Shown here piece by piece: positions 30,405 through 41,951 of a DNA stretch of 64,000 nt. The position numbers and the translations under genes are program-made. The notes under the pieces are model-generated. The model made no database searches. It was given only the letters and a program-made list of their open reading frames with translations, and had not been told where the DNA came from. Each line of letters starts with the position of its first letter. Within the stretch, counting starts at the first letter, position 1. The DNA is taken from contig NC_092048.1 in the NCBI RefSeq assembly GCF_003086295.3, positions 108,764,276-108,828,275 of the forward strand, read 5' to 3'. This stretch comes from Arachis hypogaea (lineage: Eukaryota; Streptophyta; Magnoliopsida; Fabales; Fabaceae).

Positions 30405-33212
30405 TTAGGGTGGATTGTAGTGCTTGACGTCTTCTCCTCTCACTATGCAAACGTCCCCACTTGATTCCTTCATGACCTCTAAATGTTCCATAGAAAGAAA
30501 TTTCCTGATTGTGAACACTTGAGGGCGCTGGGAAGGAATTGTTTTGAGGCCAGGTGGGATTGGCAGATAATGACTTGATATCACTTTATCTCCCGGAGAG
30601 AAACCTTCAGTGGGAATTTTCTTGTTTCTCCACCCTCTTGGCAATTTCTTTACAATTCTTCCCTTTCTCTTGAAGCTTTCTTCATTGACCCTTATGCCGG
30701 GAGGATCCTTCTGATCTATTTCTATTGATTCTTGTGGCTTTAACTCTTGCAATTCTTGTTTGCTTTCCAAGGACTGTTTCAGAGTTTCAGCTGCTGGATT
30801 GCCTTCCTCCAAACACAGATGGCTGCTCTCATCCTTAGGCTTTTCATGTTCTGGTTCAGGCTCAGATGCAGGTTTGAAAACATTAAAAATGAGCTGTTCA
30901 TCATGTATTCTCAAAATTAGCTCTCCTTGTTCTACATCTATGAGTGCTCTAGCAGTGGCTAGAAATGGCCTCCCCAGAATGATAGGGTGTAAGTAGCTTT
31001 CCTCCATGTCCACAATGACAAAGTCTGTGGGGAAGTAATAATCCCCCACTTTCACCAGCACATTTTCAACTACCCCTTCAGCTTGCTTCTGAGTTTTGTC
31101 AGCCAGTTGTATGATTACATCAGTGGATCTCACCTCATTCAGTTGTAGCCTCTTCATAAGAGTTAGAGGCATCACATTTATGCTAGCTCCTAGATCACAG
31201 AATCCTCTGTCAATTTTTGTTTCCCCTATGATGCAAGGGATATGAAAACTTCCTGGGTCCGTTTTCTTAGAGAGTGTGTCCTTCTTGATGAGAGCACTGC
31301 ATTCTTTGTTCATTGTTACCGTTTGTCCTCCCTTCAAAACTCTTTTCTTGCTTAACAATTCCTTTAAATACTTGATGTGTGTAGGCATTTGCTGGAGAAT
31401 CTCAAGAAAGGGAATATTGACATGGAGAGAGTTAAATGTCTCTAAAAACCTTGAATAGGTTTTCCCTTTTTCACCTCCTCCTAACCTCTGAGGAAATGGT
31501 GCTTTTGGTTGGTATATTTCCAGCATGCCTTTTTGCAGTTCCTTGGTTTGCTCAGTTCCACTTTCCTGCTTAACTTCTTCCACACCTTCCTTCAAGATTT
31601 CTGGCTCCTGCTCTGAGGGCCTGATTCCTTCTTCTTCTGAAACTTCCTTCAATAGGGTGATGGCCTTGCATTCTTCCCATCTCACTCTCTTTTGTTCCCC
31701 TTTAGGATTCTTTTCTGTGTCACTAGGGAACACTGCAGTTGATTTGACGGCCTGTTGAGATAGCTCTCCTACTTGAGACTCCATCCTCTTGAGTTTTTCA
31801 CCATGGTTTCTTAAGGTAGCTCTCACATCATCCCTGAAGCTTTTCAATTCGGTTATGTCTTGACTCATGGTTGCCATCATTCCTTCTATCCGGTTTAATT
31901 GATCTTGAAATTGTTGGTTCGGATTAAGTTGGGTAGGTTGATTATTTTGGCCATGATATGATGGTTGGGGGTAAGTGTTTTGTGTGACTTGGTATGATCT
32001 TTGGTTGGAGTTTTGGTATGTGGAATTGTTATGTTGGTTGTGGTTGTAAGGTTTGTGGTTTTGTGGTTGGGTTTGTTGGTTCCCCCACCCAAAGTTTGGG
32101 TGATTTTTCCATCCTGGGTTGTAAGTGTTGGAATGTGGATCATATGATTGCCTTTGTTGGTTTCCCACATAGTTGGCCTCTTCCCAATCACCTCCTTCAA
32201 TGCTTACTTCCTCTTGATCTTGTGTGTGTATTGCAGCCACTTGCTTTGTTTCTAATTGCCTGGTAAGCTCTGCTAGTTGCTTGGCAAACACCTTGTTTTG
32301 GACTAGAATTGTATCAACATGGTTCAGCTCCATGACTCCCTTAGTGTTGTGCCTTTCTGATGCATAGTAGTACTCATTCTCAGCCACTGTCTCAATCACC
32401 TCAATGGCCTCTTCCACAGTCTTTTTCCTGTTCAATGAACCTCCTGATGAATGGTCTACAGCCTTCCTTGATTCATAAGAGAGTCCATCATAGAAAATAT
32501 GCAATTGCACCCAATCATGGAACATGTCTGGTGGGCATTTCCTTGTCAAATCCTTGAATCTCTCCCATGCCTCGTAGAGAGTTTCACCATCTTGTTGTCT
32601 AAAAGTTTGAACCTCAGATCGAAGCCTATTGACCTTTTGTGGGGGGTAGAAACGTGCCAGAAACTTGCTTTCCACCTCATCCCATGTTGTTAGACTCCCC
32701 CTTGGGAATGATTCCAGCCACTTAGCTGCCTTGTCCCTAAGTGAAAATGGGAACAAAAGCAGTTTATAGGCATCTTCCTGGACTCCATTGGACTTCACAG
32801 TGTCACAAATTCTCAGAAATTTTGTGAGATGTTGGTTGGGATCTTCATTAGCACTTCCACCAAATGAACAATGATTCTCCACAAGTGATATTAGCTGTGG
32901 TTTGAGCTCGAAATTGTTGGCCTGAATGGGTGGTTTCTGGATGCTGCTACCACAATTCCCAGAGGTTGGGTTTATGTATGAACTAAGAACCCTCCTCTCA
33001 GGAATGGCATTGTTTCCATCAGCTCTCTCATGGTTGTGAACTTCTCTATCCATGTTGAGATCTAAAGCTTCCTCAAAATTGTCCTCAGATTCTCCTTCGG
33101 ATTCCTCTTCTCCCACTACTCTCTTCCCTCTTGCTTCCCTTCTCAGTCTATGAAGGGTCCTCTCTGGTTCGGTATATGGAGGAGTTGATGTCTCTCCTCT
33201 CCTACCTGTCAT
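30405..33212 (-). CDS. Gag-protease polyprotein of G with integrase-tail-like C-terminus
   Basis: Intact ORF of 935 codons; start chosen at 33212 (MTGRRGETSTPP) because F begins similarly (MSGTRRTIPNF). Order: acidic N-terminus (EEESEGESEDNFEE); Gag core, residues about 90-230 (FGGSANEDPNQHL, LLLFPFSLRDKAAKWLESFP, FLARFYPPQ, LYEAWERFKDLTRKCP); an Asn/Gln/His-rich stretch (about 350-440) with no CCHC knuckle; coiled region with CKAITL; protease about 640-770 with CDLGASINVMP and ILGRPFLATARALIDVEQGEL; then GWRNKKIPTEGFSPGDKV...FTIRKFLSMEHLEVM...CIVRGEDVKHY, resembling the integrase GPY/F tail of A. It would build particles and self-process but cannot reverse transcribe. No frame damage. Confidence 0.9.
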   Translation of the reverse strand: MTGRRGETSTPPYTEPERTLHRLRREARGKRVVGEEESEGESEDNFEEALDLNMDREVHNHERADGNNAIPERRVLSSYINPTSGNCGSSIQKPPIQANNFELKPQLISLVENHCSFGGSANEDPNQHLTKFLRICDTVKSNGVQEDAYKLLLFPFSLRDKAAKWLESFPRGSLTTWDEVESKFLARFYPPQKVNRLRSEVQTFRQQDGETLYEAWERFKDLTRKCPPDMFHDWVQLHIFYDGLSYESRKAVDHSSGGSLNRKKTVEEAIEVIETVAENEYYYASERHNTKGVMELNHVDTILVQNKVFAKQLAELTRQLETKQVAAIHTQDQEEVSIEGGDWEEANYVGNQQRQSYDPHSNTYNPGWKNHPNFGWGNQQTQPQNHKPYNHNQHNNSTYQNSNQRSYQVTQNTYPQPSYHGQNNQPTQLNPNQQFQDQLNRIEGMMATMSQDITELKSFRDDVRATLRNHGEKLKRMESQVGELSQQAVKSTAVFPSDTEKNPKGEQKRVRWEECKAITLLKEVSEEEGIRPSEQEPEILKEGVEEVKQESGTEQTKELQKGMLEIYQPKAPFPQRLGGGEKGKTYSRFLETFNSLHVNIPFLEILQQMPTHIKYLKELLSKKRVLKGGQTVTMNKECSALIKKDTLSKKTDPGSFHIPCIIGETKIDRGFCDLGASINVMPLTLMKRLQLNEVRSTDVIIQLADKTQKQAEGVVENVLVKVGDYYFPTDFVIVDMEESYLHPIILGRPFLATARALIDVEQGELILRIHDEQLIFNVFKPASEPEPEHEKPKDESSHLCLEEGNPAAETLKQSLESKQELQELKPQESIEIDQKDPPGIRVNEESFKRKGRIVKKLPRGWRNKKIPTEGFSPGDKVISSHYLPIPPGLKTIPSQRPQVFTIRKFLSMEHLEVMKESSGDVCIVRGEDVKHYNPP

Positions 33213-33472
33213 ACAAGAACACAGCACAGGCACAAACACGTGAAATACTCTTGGTTAATGGAAGAGTATGGTTAGAGCGATTGAGGAATTAATTCAAACA
33301 GTTAGTGAGTCAGTGAGTTAGTTGCTTGAATTTAAAGGAATAAAGAAAGAAAGCATGTAACAGAGTGCAGAAATTAAAATTCAACAAGTAACTTGTACTG
33401 AATTAATCAAAACACAAAAAAAAATGCTCAATCTAGTTAACTTCCAATTGGAGAATTGTCAATCGAAAACCA

Positions 33473-33491
33473 ATCCCCGGCAACGGCGCCA
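33473..33491 (-). promoter_or_regulatory. Primer binding site (tRNA-Asp), element G
   Basis: Minus strand TGGCGCCGTTGCCGGGGAT, full match, six bases from the LTR. Confidence 0.92.
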
Positions 33492-33497
33492 TAAACT

Positions 33498-35808
33498 TGA
33501 TGCGCATAAACTAGTTATGCTACGATTTAGGAAATTGCATGATCGGCAAAATTCCTTCCGGCAAGTGCACCGGTTATCGTCAAGTAAAAACTCACAATAG
33601 AGTGAGGTCGAATCCCACAAGGATTGGTTGAGTGAGCAATTCGGATTAGAAGTGTGTTCTAGTTGAGCGGAATCAAGATTGAGATGAGAATTGCGGAATG
33701 TAAAATTGGCGGGAAAAGTAAATGACAAGATATTGAAATGGCGGAATCTTAAATTGCATGAATTAAAGAGCAGAAACTAAATTGCTGAAATTAAAAGGGA
33801 ATGTGGGTGATTGCATGAATTGAGTTGCAGAATGTAAAGAGAAGATGTAATCAGAATTGGGGGATTCATTGGGTTATAGGAGATATTGAGATCTCCGAAT
33901 CAAAACATGTTTGTCTCTTCCTCAAGCAATGCGTTCATTGAATTTTGCTTGGCAATCTTATATGATTGGATCCCAATCCCTTGGCTCACCAATTCTCTCT
34001 AAAAATGAACAAATTCCCAATCCCTTGGTTTAAATGTTCATAAGAAGAGATGATGCTCGATCACTAATTATACCACACAGTTTCATGAACCACAATTTGG
34101 TAGGATTACATGTCACAATATCCATCCAAACCCCAATCCAATTCACTGTGAGAAAGCTTCTCTAGCATGAATCCTCCATTCCTTTCCCAAGGTTCCGAAG
34201 GACTCCAATTATGGGTAGTTTCTTTCCCAAGACAACTACCCAATGGAATTAGATCGAGAAGCTTTCTAACAAAATTCAAGAGAAAAGATTGAAGAAGAAG
34301 ATAAACTATTATTGATTCATTGAATTACAATAGAGCTCCCTAACCCAATGAAAGGGGGTTTAGTGAGTCATAGCTCTGAATTCAATTACAAAGATATGAA
34401 AACTAGCTAAAAGTGAAGGTAAAAGTCCTCTCTAACTTAAATTCTATCCTATTTATACACTTTCTATTTTGAGCTTCTGTTGTGTTTCTTGGGCTTTGAG
34501 GCCTCTCCCTGCTTTCCTTTTGCCTTGGGTTTATGATCCATAATCTTGATGAGGCTGTTGATCCAAATTCTGTAACATTCATTGAGCCAACTTAGTGATA
34601 ATCAAATAATGGCACATGACTCAATAAATTGAAATTTCAGACTCATCAATCCTTCAGGCCCAATCCCATAAACCATGATATTCAATTGGGTTTCATACCA
34701 GAATAAGTTTAAGTTAATGTTTGTGCTCAAATACTAACTTAAACCACAATATTTTTGGTCCAGAAACCTTTTCCAAGAGTGGCGTTTAAGTTGCAGTTCA
34801 AGCTTAAACGCCAGACACTTCCAGTGAGGCCTTTTGTAGAAGCACGTTTAAGCTTCAGTTTAAGGTTAAACTGAAGCTTAAACGTGGAAATGGAAGAAGG
34901 CAGCCCTGGAGAGTCATGTAGTCGAACACGTTTAAGCTTCAGTTTAAGGTTAAACTGAAGCTTAAACGTGGATATAGGAAGGGCAGCCCTGGAGGTCGAA
35001 CACGTTTAACCTCCAGTTTAAGGTTAAACTGGAGGTTAAACGTGGAAGCTTAGAAGGGTAGCCCTGGAGGTGTCGAACACGTTTAAGCTCCAGTTTGAGG
35101 TCAAACTGGAGCTTAAACGTGGAAATGGAGAGAGCAACCCTGGAGGAGAAAACTTGGTCGAACACGTTTAAGCTCCAGTTTGAGGTCAAACTGGAGCTTA
35201 AAAGTGGAAATGGCTCCCTGGTGCTTTTCCCATTCTGGCGTTTAACCTCCAGTTTAAGGTTAAACTGGAGGTTAAACGTGGAACTCCTTCCTGAGTGGCA
35301 TTATCATTCTGGCGTTTAACCTCCAGTTTGAGGTCAAACTGGAGGTTAAATGTGGAATGCTTCTTTGGTGAGACTTTCCATTCTGGCGTTTAACCTCCAG
35401 TTTAAGGTTAAACTGGAGGTTAAACTTCAATTCCAGCATTTCTTAGCCTTCCTGATTCTGGCGTTTAAGCTCCAGTTTAGGCTTAAACTGGAACTTAAAC
35501 TCCACATGTGATATTCAAGCTTCCTTTATTGATTTTGTTGCTTCCTTGCTTAGCCTCTTCTTCCCTGAAATCATCCAAACAATTGCATCAAAGTCTTGCA
35601 AAATTTCATGAGAAATCTTCCATTCATAGCATTCAAGTAATATAACTAAAACTCATGGAATTTACATCAAAATCATATTGTTTGGATGGTTCATTGCTTT
35701 GTTATTCTTTTAACCATTCTTGGTTACTTTAAGCTCAAGAAAATGCATAAAACCACTAAAACTAACAGAAAAATACTAGTGAAACTTGCCTAAGATGCCT
35801 TGGCATCA
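33498..35808 (-). repeat. 5' LTR of element G
   Basis: Right copy, 2311 bp; U5 block 33558-33628, TATA box 34448-34457, palindrome array 34780-35500, in which the first unit lost 12 bp relative to the 3' LTR. Confidence 0.94.
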
Positions 35809-36957
35809 ATTATCTCCCCATCTGAGGTTTGGGTGGTTCTTCCAGGATGGATTGTATGTATCACCATAAACTTCATTTGGTCCTTGGTTGTGCATATACT
35901 GTACTTGCTCTTGTGGTTGTTCTTCTTGAGTTTCTTCACTCTGTCCCCATGTGGTTGATGGTTGGCTGGTGTTAACTGCTGCAACTTGGAGACTATCAAT
36001 CCTCTTGGCCATTTGCTCAAATTGTTGTTGAATTTGCTGCTGTATTATCTTGTTCTGAGCCAAGATTGAATCCACTCCTTCTAGCTCCATTACTCCTCTC
36101 CTTTGTGATGGTTGGCGGCCTCTTTGATGAGCAAAGAAATATTGGTTGTTGGACACCATATCAATGAGTTCTTGAGCCTCCTCTGCAGTTTTCATGAGTT
36201 GCAAGGAACCTCCAGCTGAATGATCCAAAGCTTCCTGGGATTTCAGTGTTAAACCTTCATAGAAGTTCTGCAGCTTCTCCCACTCATTAAACATGGTAGG
36301 GGGACATTTCCTGATTAGAGCCTTGTACCTCTCCCATGCCTCATAGATGGGTTCAGCCTCCATTTGTGTAAATGTTTGTACCTCAGCCTTCAACCTTATA
36401 ATCCTCTGAGGTGGATAAAACTTGGCAAGAAACTTGGTTACCAAATCATCCCAGTTGTTGATGCTGTCCCTTGGAAAAGATTCCAGCCATTGAGTGGCCA
36501 TGTCCCTGAGAGAAAATGGGAATAGCATCAGCTTGTAACTGTTAGGAGGCACACCATTAGTTTTGACAGTGTTGCATATCCTCAAGAAAGTGGATAAGTG
36601 TTGGTGCGGGTCTTCAAGTGGTCCTCCACCAAAAGAGCAATTGTTCTGAACCAAAGTGATGAGTTGTGGCTTGAGTTCAAAATTGTTAGCATTGACATTT
36701 GGAGCTAAGATACTGCTTCCACAATGTCTAGGATTTGCAAAGGTGTAGGAGGCCAAAACTCTCCTCTGGGGTGGGTTGTCATTGTTGTTGTCTGCTCCAC
36801 CTGGTGGATTGGTTGAATGTTCCTCCATCTCTTGATATTCCTCGTCTGATTCCTCTTCTCCAACAATATTTTTCCCTCTTTCAGCTCTTCTTAACCTCCT
36901 GAGAGTTCTTTCGTCCTGTTCATGAAAATTGGGTATGGTTCTTCTTGTGCCTGACAT
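35809..36957 (-). pseudogene. gag: Gag of F, first half (split by G)
   Basis: Start at 36957 (MSGTRRTIPNFHEQ). 383 codons to the G insertion, all open. Gag core: FGGGPLEDPHQHLSTFLR, LMLFPFSLRDMATQWLESFP, FLAKFYPPQRI, IYEAWERYKALIRKCPP, then LDHSAGGSLQLMKTAEEAQELI and a Gln-rich segment ending WKNHPNLRWGD. It is the closest homologue here of the G Gag. The second half is at 24414-26132, in the same frame across one copy of the attat duplication. Confidence 0.9.
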
Positions 36958-37127
36958 AAAAGCAGAGCATGAGAAATGCACAAAGTCAGTGACACTTCAA
37001 TCTACTGCTATATTGAAGTGTTAGTTAGTTTAAACAAAAAATCAAACAGTTAGTGGGTTAATCAAAGATTAAAGAAAAAGTGCTTGATCTAGATCACCAC
37101 CTCACTTAATCATTGTCAATCTAATCA

Positions 37128-37146
37128 ATCCCCGGCAACGGCGCCA
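37128..37146 (-). promoter_or_regulatory. Primer binding site (tRNA-Asp), element F
   Basis: Minus strand TGGCGCCGTTGCCGGGGAT, full match, six bases from the LTR. Confidence 0.92.
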
Positions 37147-37152
37147 AAAACT

Positions 37153-39034
37153 TGATGAGTTATTTTGTTGGAGAAACGAATCTCTCCCAAAACAACACAA
37201 ATCTAACCGGCAAGTGCACCGGGTCGCATCAAGTAATAATAACTCATGGGAGTGAGGTCGATCCTACAGGGATTGAAGGATTGAGCAATTTTAGCTTAGT
37301 GGTTAATTTAGTCAAGCGAATCAAGATTTGGTTGAGTGATTTGTGATTTGCAGAATTTAAATTGCATTGAAAGTAAAGGGAATTGGTAATCGACATGAAA
37401 TTAAAGAGAACAGGAAATAAATTGCTGAATCTTAAAGAACAAGATATTAAATGGCAGAAACTTAGAGTGCAAGAAATGTAAATTGCGGAATCTTAAAGTG
37501 CAAGAAATGTAAATGACTTGAATTGTAAAGGGGATTGGGACTTGGAGTTGCAGAAATTAAACAAGGAAAAGTAAATTTGCATCAAGCAGAGAAGGAGAAG
37601 AAGATTTGGATCAAATCGGATCTGAAGCAAAACAAGTAAATGAACATGAAAACAGTAAACAGAGAATTGGAAATTAGAAGTTCAGATCTCAGGACCCAGA
37701 GACTAGAAAACCAAGTCTAGATCTCAATGCCTTCCTAGATCCAACAAGAACAATTGCAAGGGAATTGTAAATTGCAAGGAAAGTAGATGAAGAGCAATTA
37801 ACAGAAATTAAATTCAATCAAGCAGTAAATAAAACAGAGAGATCCAAGGATGAGATTGAAACAGAATTTCTTCAATTCTCCAACCCAAGATCCAAGACAA
37901 TTGTAATTGAAATTGAAAGCAATAAAACTAAGAGGAAGAGAAGTGAATTCTCCTTCCCCAAGACTAAGAAATTAAAGATCACTCAATATCCAAAGCTCTC
38001 CGAAAACTATTATGAAAATTCAAAGAGAAAGCTCTAAAAGAAAGCTCTAAAAAAAAAAGCTCCCCAAAGAACTTGAATTCTATCCTATTTATACACTTTC
38101 TTCCAATGATCTTCAAGCCTTGAGTTGGGCCTTTGCTCTTGGTGGAATTGGGTTGAAAGAGGCCTTGGTTGATTGCTCTTGGAGTTTGAAGAGGAACCAA
38201 AACGAACCAATTGAACCGGGTTGGAGTTTTGCAAAAGTTGGACCAAAAGTTTGAGCAAAAGTTAGGGGCTAACTTTTGCCCAAACTTTTCATATCAGCAC
38301 CCATATCCAGCTGATACCAACGTTGGTGCCAAAGTTAGGGGTCTAACTTTGGCCCCAACGTTGGCCTTACCATGTGCACTTGTGGCGCCAATGTTAGCCA
38401 CCAAGTTAGGGGCTAACGTTGGCGCAAACTTTTGCTCCTCCCCTTGTAGTTTTCATGTGCCAACGTTAGCCTCAAAGTTAGGGGCTAACGTTGGCGCAAA
38501 CTTTTGGTGCCCAGGGAGTGTTTTTCTCATGCCAATGTTAGCCTCAAAGTTAGGGGCTAACGTTGGTGCAAACTTTTGGTGCCCAGGGGTGATTTTCATG
38601 TGCCAACGTTAGCCTCAAAGTTAGGGGCTAACGTTGGGGCTAACTTTTCACTCAAAAGTTTGTGCAAAAGTTTGAGGCTAACTTTAGGTCCAGCTTTTTG
38701 CTTCCTGGTTCAATTTCACTTATTCCATTGTCTTCTCTTTACTCCTAGCTATTCCTTCTTGCTTCAACCTTTCTCCAAGCTTTCTTCACCTATCATTAAT
38801 CAACCAAACACATCAAAGCTATGCTTAAAATCATGAGATATTCATTCTTTCATAATATGTGACAATTATAGTATAAAACCTCATGAAATAGCATGAATTC
38901 ATACATGGTTGATTCAATCAAGGGAAACATGAAAATCTACCTAATTGGCTTGCTTGTAGCTCAAGAAAGTGCATAATTCTAATGAAAACAAAAGAAAAAG
39001 ACTAGTTAAAATAGGCTAGGATGACTTGTCATCA
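37153..39034 (-). repeat. 5' LTR of element F
   Basis: 1882 bp, same length as the 3' LTR. U5 block 37206-37280, TATA box 38084-38093, palindrome cluster 38232-38697. Confidence 0.93.
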
Positions 39035-39039
39035 TCTGG

Positions 39040-41838
39040 GTAGAGCTCTATAGGAGGGTATAAAAATTGGTACGCTATCCGATACCCTGTTGATACATCG
39101 TAGTTTTTTTACCTGTGGAAGGATCCATTGGAGTTTATTTTCATCTTCTTTTATTCTAATTGACAGAATCTATTGGTTTATTTAATTTGAAAAAAATTAT
39201 TTTACCAACTATTAATTCCAGTCTTTATTATTGCCGAGCAGTTCTCTGACCTAAGTGACTATTTGGGCAGGATTAGCGGCACCCAAGAAAGTAGGGGACG
39301 AGAAAGGCTGGGACGGGGGAGTCGTGGATCAGTATAGACTTGGATGCTATTACCAGAGCTGACTTCTAGAAGATGTCTTTCTCAATGACTTTGCGGCATT
39401 CCAGAATACTACGCCAACCCCATGAAGGTAAAGTACCTGTCTCAGCATACATAATATCACAGTATCTGAAGTATTTACCTTTAAACATTTTAGCTAGTAC
39501 AGAGTTTGGTTGTATGAGTAATCTCCAACATTGTTTACCTAGAAGAACCATATTCTAAGTTTTGAGATCTTTAAATCCCAAACCCCCTCCTTTCTTAGTC
39601 TTAACATCTTCTCCTAGCTCTCCAAGTCCATCTTTCTCTCTAACCCTCGCTGACCCTACTAAAACTTGGTTAGGATGTTGTGTATATCTTGAATTAGAGA
39701 GTGTGATAGCTTGAAACAGGAAAGCATATAGATGGATATAGCTTTACCCACTACTTTTATTAGGACATGTCTTCTCCCTGTTGATAGGAGCTTTTTCTTC
39801 TAACCCTCTGCATACTTGCGGACTTTATCTTTATATCCAAGAAAGCCACCTTTGGTGAAACTAAAGATAAAGTCCGTAAGCATGCAGAGGGTTGGAAGAA
39901 AAAGCTCTTATCAACAGGGAGAAGACATGTCCTAATCAAAGTAGTGGGTGAAGCTATCTCCATCTATAGAGTAAGAACCAGTAGTTATAACCTCCTTAAT
40001 CCCCCCAATCCACCTCACATCAAATCTCAATCTCTCCATGATAAACTATAGAAACGACCATTCAACCCTATCCTAGGCTTTGTTCATATCGAGCTTTAAA
40101 TCCATCTCTAGTTCATTACCTCTTTTCTTTGTCTTGAGGTAGTGCATACACTCATGGGGGACTAAAACATTATCTAAGATAAGCCCTCCCTTTAGGAAGG
40201 CACTCTCGTTAGGACTCACTAGAAAATTCATATTACCTTGCAAGCGATGAACTAGTAATTTCGAGATTATTTTGTAAACCATAGAAGAAAGACTTATTGA
40301 TCTCACTTGAGTCATATCCATAGCATTCAGAACTTTTGGGATCAAGCATATCTATGTATGATTAAATAACTTCAGCATTCTTCCTCCCAAAAATAAACTT
40401 TTGATTGCCAAGAACACATCTCTCTCCACAATATCCAATAGTAGTGAAAGAACTTAGCCGTAAAACCATTGTCTCTAGGAGCACTCTGTGGGCGTACGTT
40501 AAATGTTGCTCTTCTAACCTCATCAACTCCTATTGGTTTCACCAATTTTCTATTCATTGCAGCTGTTACCTTTACCCCCAAATTATCAAATGCCTCAGTT
40601 GGATTTGCTGTGTGAGAAGCCATAAAAAGTGTCTTGTAGTAGTCTTCAGCCACCATTACAATTTCACTTCTTGACGTAACGATATTGCTATTGCTTTCCA
40701 TAAGTTTCCAAATCTTGTTATTACTATTTCTCACTAGAGCATATTGGTGGAAAAAATCAGTGTTCCAATCTCCCAGCTGAAGCTGTCTGATCTTAGATTT
40801 ATCCCTCCAATAGCTTTCTTCGTTCAAAAGAGCAGCTTCAAGTTCCTTTTCTAATGCAGATACCTATTCACCACTATGGGTTCCAGAGTTTCTAAGGGAT
40901 TCTAGTCTATCTTAATTATCTTTAATTGATGTCTTCGAGATAGAGTTGGAAACTTGCTACCACTAAACATGTGAATATCTGTAGATTTTTAGCTTTTGTG
41001 CTAGAATAAACATTGGCGATATTTCTATTTGACTATTCCAAGCATCAATAATCATCTTTCTCACTTCTTCAATCCCACACCATCTCTTTTGAAACTTGAA
41101 TCTCCTTTTGGATCTGTTAAGGGGAGGACATGTATCAAGAAATAGTTGAGCATGATCTGAACTTATTTCTTGTAGTCTAGTAACCATGGCGGAAGGGTAT
41201 GGGGAGAACCATTCAACTGGTGCCATCATTCTATTTAGTCTTTCTTAAATAATCTCTTGCCCTCTTCTACGGTTTGACCATGTGAAAAGAGTCCCTATCA
41301 TCCCAAGATCAATGAGATTATTTTCATTTATAAACTCATTGAACTCAGAGATGAATACGACTAATTTATGACTTCCTTCCTTCTTTTCGTGCTGCCTAGT
41401 AATTGTATTAAAATCACCCAAAGTCAAGACCCTTCCTTGGAACTGTTGAAGTATTTGGCCCAGCTCTTCAAATTGTCTTACTCGAGTGTGGTATAAGCAA
41501 ATAAAATGCGTGCCAACGAGCCCTCATACCTCTGCTAAAACTGAATCTGTAATGTTTGCTGCAATATAAAATTCTCCCAAACTAAGCACTTCTACCCTTA
41601 TGCCCTCCTTCTATGCTAATGCCATGCCCCAGCTGTACCTGTTGGGTCATGTAGAAACTAGACATTAAATCTGCATGATCTCAACTCCCTTTCTATTTGT
41701 CAAGATTGATTTTGATTTAACAAAAGAAACCAGTTTCAGGAGAGTGAGATCTACACATCCCTTTAAGGCTAAAAATTGTTAGGTGTCTCCCCAAACCCAA
41801 AAATTTCATGCTAAGATTCTCATTTCCCTTGGGGCACC
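39040..41838 (-). pseudogene. LINE L: L1-type ORF2 (endonuclease to zf-RVT), heavily decayed
   Basis: Minus strand, reading right to left. Endonuclease from about 41838 (MRILA stop NF, degenerate), EGIRVEVLSLGEFYI, LGDFNTITRQHEK, LIDLGMIGTLFTWSNRR. Then ESYWRDKSKIRQLQLGDWNTDFFH and the RT start: DNGFTAKFFHYYW, ICLIPKVLNA, RSISLSSMVYKIISKLLVHRLQ, SAFLKGGLILDNVLVPHE, LKLDMNKA. After DVRWIGGIKEVITTGSYSI the frame stops at an inverted duplication. The catalytic F/YADD region is missing. zf-RVT-side motifs resume (KDKVRKYAEG, GVWDLKI, LAKMFKGKYF, PSWGWRSILECRKVIEKDIF). Many stops. The 3' part is beyond F at 18390-18790. Confidence 0.88.
39727..39968. repeat. Inverted duplication inside LINE L
   Basis: Arms 39727-39833 and 39862-39968 (about 107 bp each, >90% complementary by eye) around a 28-bp loop. 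The left arm is in LINE sense on the minus strand (KDKVRKYAEG...KKKLLSTGRRHVLIKVV); the right arm is the flipped copy. Confidence 0.9.
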
Positions 41839-41951
41839 ATTTTTTAGCTAGTGCCCTCCACCTCAACATCATTCATTTGGATCTCACTAAGACATATTTT
41901 CTTCTTGTGCAGATCATTCTCCTTACCTCCACTCAGACCCCTCTTCGAGCC
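41839..41951 (-). other. LINE sequence upstream of ORF2
   Basis: Continues the LINE 5' of the endonuclease; no gene. Ends at the E target site gagcc (41947-41951). Confidence 0.4.

Larger units (their letters stand above)
26138..35808 (-). mobile_element. Element G: non-autonomous LTR retrotransposon inside F, 9.7 kb
   Basis: LTRs 26138-28460 (3', 2323 bp) and 33498-35808 (5', 2311 bp), TGATGC...GGCATCA. Perfect 5-bp duplication attat at 26133-26137 and 35809-35813 in the gag of F. It carries a tRNA-Asp primer site, one long intact gag-protease ORF, a small remnant of a second ORF, and hairpin plus polypurine tract. There is no RT or integrase core. The LTRs differ by one 12-bp indel and about ten substitutions by eye, so it is young. 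It must postdate F. Confidence 0.95.
18791..39034 (-). mobile_element. Element F: non-autonomous LTR retrotransposon, with G nested inside
   Basis: LTRs of 1882 bp each (18791-20672 and 37153-39034) with TGATGA...CATCA ends. A perfect 5-bp duplication tctgg lies at 18786-18790 and 39035-39039. Minus strand, so the 5' LTR is on the right. It carries a tRNA-Asp primer site, a gag-protease ORF (split by G), and a Transposase_32-like ORF; there is no RT, RNase H or integrase core. Without G it is about 10.6 kb. Its LTRs differ at fewer than ten sites by eye, so it is recent. It lies in the zf-RVT part of LINE L. Confidence 0.93.

Noticed and set aside
37128..37146. Sequence identical to a tRNA-Asp 3' end, considered as a tRNA gene (also at 33473, 1275)
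   Set aside because: Only the 3' 18-19 bases match, adjacent to LTRs; they are primer sites.
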